DNA from: Gemmatimonadota bacterium
GTDB lineage: Bacteria > Gemmatimonadota > Gemmatimonadetes > Gemmatimonadales > GWC2-71-9
Reading direction: 5' to 3'
Assembly (NCBI GenBank): GCA_003222235.1
Contig: QHVD01000023.1
Span: 32,414-37,839 of the forward strand
DNA length: 5,426 nt
Shown here: one piece after another, positions 3,784 through 5,426 of the stretch
How the letters are laid out: the number at the start of each line of letters is the position of its first letter
Numbering within the stretch: the stretch's first letter is position 1
Translations under genes and position numbers: made by a program
Notes under the pieces: generated by a model
Databases searched by the model: none
Seen by the model: only the letters and a program-made list of their open reading frames with translations
Told to the model about the DNA's origin: nothing

Positions 3784-5426
3784 TTAGACGGCGGTCAGGA
3801 GGTCAGGCGGACGGGCGGACGGAGACACCTCCCCGCAACGGGTTTCCGTCCGCCGGTCCGCCCGTCCGCCTGACCGTCCTGGTCCTGGCGCTCACCGCCT
3901 GTGAACGCCCGGCGCGCCGGCCGGTCGGCACCCCCACCCCGTTCGACGTCGTGCTCCGGGGCGGCTGGATCGTCGATGGGACGGGAAACCCGCGCTACAG
4001 GGGCGACGTGGCGCTGGCGGGCGACCGCGTCGCGGCGGTCGGGGTGGTCGACGGATCGCAGGCTCGCGAGACGTTGGACGTGAGTGGGCTCGTGGTAGCG
4101 CCGGGGTTCATCGACATGATGGGCCAGTCCGAGATCAACGTCCTCATCGACAATCGCGTGCTCAGCAAGGTCACGCAGGGGATCACGACCGAGGTGACGG
4201 GCGAGGGCGGCTCGGTGGCCCCGCTCACCGATCGGTTGGTTCTGGACGATTCGGACGCGATGAAGAAATACCGGTACCGCGAGGACTGGCGCGACCTCGA
4301 CGGCTATTTCGCAGAGCTCGCCAGGAACGGCTCGACGGTGAACATCGCCACGTTCGTGGGCGCGACGCAGGTGCGCCTCGCGGTCGTCGGCAAGGAGGAC
4401 CGGCAGCCGACGGCGGGCGAGCTGGCGCACATGACCGCCCTCGTGGACACCCTGATGGAGCAGGGCGCCCTCGGGGTCTGGACCGCACTCGAGTACGCAC
4501 CGGCGAGCTACTCGACGACGGACGAAATCATCGCGCTCGCCAAGGTCGCGCGCCGCCACGGCGGGATCTACGCGAGCCACATGCGGAACGAGGGGACACG
4601 GATCGATCCGGCACTGGACGAGCTGTTCCGCATCGCCCGGGAGGCCGACATCCCGGCGGAGATCTCGCATCTCAAGGTGTCGGGGCGCGACAACTGGGGA
4701 CGGATGCCGCGCGTCCTCGCCCGCATCGACTCGGCGCGCGCCGCGGGGCTCGACGTTACGGCGGACCAGTACCCCTACATCGCCGCGGCCACGTCCCTGG
4801 ACGCGTCGATTCCGACCTGGGCGGAGAGCGGCGGTTGGGACTCCCTCCTCGCCCGGCTGCGCGACCCCAAGACCCGGGCGCGCCTCCACGCCGAGATGGC
4901 GAATCCAGGGCACGGCGTCGAGAGCTTCTTCCACGAGGCCGGAGGGGGCGCGGGCGTCCTCATCATCGGGACGTTCCAGGACTCGCTGCGCTATCTCCAG
5001 GGAAAGCGCATCACCGAGATCGCGGGCGTCCGCCACCGCGATCCCGTGGAGACGGTGTTCGACATCGTGCTGGCGGAGGGCGGTCACCGCACGGACGCGG
5101 TCTACTTCGTGATGAGCGAGCCCGACGTGCAGGCCGCCATGAAGACCTGGTGGGTGGCGGTGAACACGGACTTCGGCGGCGTCGCGCCCGACGGCCCGTT
5201 CGGCGCGCTGTCCGCCCACCCGCGCACCTACGGCTCGTTCGCCCGCATCCTAGGGCACTACGTGCGGGAGCTCAAGCTGTTCCCCCTCGAGTTCGCCGTG
5301 CGCAAGATGACCTCGCTCGCCGCGCAGCGCGTGGGCCTCGTCGACCGCGGTCTCCTGCGCCCGGGAATGTTCGCCGACGTCACGGTGTTCGACCCTGCGA
5401 CCGTCGGCGACCGCGCGACTTTCGAG
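3774..5426 (+). CDS. N-acyl-D-amino-acid deacylase-like amidohydrolase, lipoprotein, 3' end cut off
   Basis: ATG at 3774 follows GAGGAG (3765-3770) and overlaps the previous stop by 10 nt. The 551 residues seen lack only the last few dozen of the family. The lipobox LTAC gives C43 as the anchor, after an unusually long head. The domain is D-aminoacylase/COG3653-like: FDVVLRGGWIVDGTGNP (57-73), APGFID (109-114), GITTEVTGEGGS (136-147), YASHMRNEG (266-274), EISHLKVSG (296-304), DVTADQYPY (327-335), VNTDFGG (463-469), HPRTYGSFARILG (482-494), and 'L-L-R-P-G-M-F-A-D-V-T-V-F-D-P' (527-541). H269, H299 and D466 match conserved metal and catalytic positions. The early HxH is replaced by M116-x-Q118, and the Cys of the classical GNCG motif is G145, with E144 in place of Asn. 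The fold call is strong. Whether it deacylates D-amino acids, or is a related amidase with altered metal use, is open. It acts outside the cytoplasm, in operon with the preceding amidohydrolase. Confidence 0.88.
   Translation, partial: MALIRRRSGGQADGRTETPPRNGFPSAGPPVRLTVLVLALTACERPARRPVGTPTPFDVVLRGGWIVDGTGNPRYRGDVALAGDRVAAVGVVDGSQARETLDVSGLVVAPGFIDMMGQSEINVLIDNRVLSKVTQGITTEVTGEGGSVAPLTDRLVLDDSDAMKKYRYREDWRDLDGYFAELARNGSTVNIATFVGATQVRLAVVGKEDRQPTAGELAHMTALVDTLMEQGALGVWTALEYAPASYSTTDEIIALAKVARRHGGIYASHMRNEGTRIDPALDELFRIAREADIPAEISHLKVSGRDNWGRMPRVLARIDSARAAGLDVTADQYPYIAAATSLDASIPTWAESGGWDSLLARLRDPKTRARLHAEMANPGHGVESFFHEAGGGAGVLIIGTFQDSLRYLQGKRITEIAGVRHRDPVETVFDIVLAEGGHRTDAVYFVMSEPDVQAAMKTWWVAVNTDFGGVAPDGPFGALSAHPRTYGSFARILGHYVRELKLFPLEFAVRKMTSLAAQRVGLVDRGLLRPGMFADVTVFDPATVGDRATFE
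3793..3884 (+). repeat. Long palindromic repeat inside the deacylase signal-peptide region
   Basis: Arms 3801-3820 and 3856-3875 are perfect 20-bp inverted repeats. With one bulge (G3876) the stem extends through 3793-3800 and 3877-3884 to 28 pairs, two of them G-U. The arms are built of 8-bp units: GCGGACGG at 3807-3814 and 3815-3822, and its complement CCGTCCGC at 3846-3853, 3854-3861 (one mismatch) and 3862-3869. A direct repeat GGTCAGG (3793-3799, 3801-3807) borders the left side, and a small hairpin CCCG-CAA-CGGG (3832-3842) sits in the loop. It begins 19 nt after the deacylase ATG is entered. It resembles a REP-like or dispersed palindromic element; no T-run follows, so it is not a standard terminator. 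Confidence 0.85.

Noticed and set aside
3800..3875. The 8-bp units as a CRISPR or tandem array
   Set aside because: Units are adjacent and inverted across a loop, without unique spacers of regular size.
3793..3884. The palindrome as a rho-independent terminator
   Set aside because: It lies inside the deacylase coding region and no T-run follows either arm.
3795..5219. A 474-codon open frame on the minus strand
   Set aside because: It lies wholly antisense to the deacylase gene, is rich in Arg/His/Ala with no recognisable domain, and arises from GC-biased codons; the plus-strand frame has clear family motifs.

Overview
The window is uniformly GC-rich. It comes from a bacterium that makes many exported lipoproteins, and every coding region has strong third-position GC bias. 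The mix of a Big_2-type adhesion or surface protein, a DUF4440/SnoaL-like lipoprotein and two exported amidohydrolases fits an uncultured soil-type lineage such as Gemmatimonadota or Acidobacteriota. That placement is inferred from gene style only; there is no rRNA or other marker here.

Layout. (1) Positions 1-1288, minus strand: the N-terminal 429 residues of an exported protein of repeated bacterial Ig-like (Big_2) domains, whose 3' end lies outside the window. (2) Positions 1289-1476: a divergent intergenic region with a candidate promoter facing each way. (3) Positions 1477-1743, plus strand: an 88-residue protein with a Pro-rich linker and an extremely Lys/Arg-rich, histone-H1-like tail. 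(4) Positions 1744-1978: no intact gene. A minus-strand reading frame here looks like a decayed small gene; its stop overlaps the stop of the basic protein in a shared CTAG. The 5' region of the next gene follows. (5) Positions 1979 to the end, plus strand: a tightly packed operon of three predicted lipoproteins. These are an NTF2-like (DUF4440/SnoaL) protein, a metal-dependent amidohydrolase of the imidazolonepropionase/Xaa-Pro dipeptidase-like group, and an N-acyl-D-amino-acid deacylase-like protein cut by the window edge. The genes overlap by 4 and 10 nt, so translational coupling is likely.

How it may work together. All three operon products carry lipobox cysteines, so they should sit on the periplasmic side of a membrane. 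Two are amidohydrolase-superfamily enzymes, which suggests hydrolysis of modified peptides, N-acyl amino acids or a related amide outside the cytoplasm. The substrate cannot be read from sequence.

Most notable points. The deacylase-like protein lacks the HxH pair and the cysteine that bind metal in classical D-aminoacylases, yet keeps the later histidines, the aspartate and the rest of the fold signature. A long palindromic repeat built from 8-bp units lies in frame inside that protein's signal-peptide coding region, and removing 75 nt would restore an ordinary lipoprotein signal. I saw no CRISPR array, tRNA, rRNA or insertion sequence.
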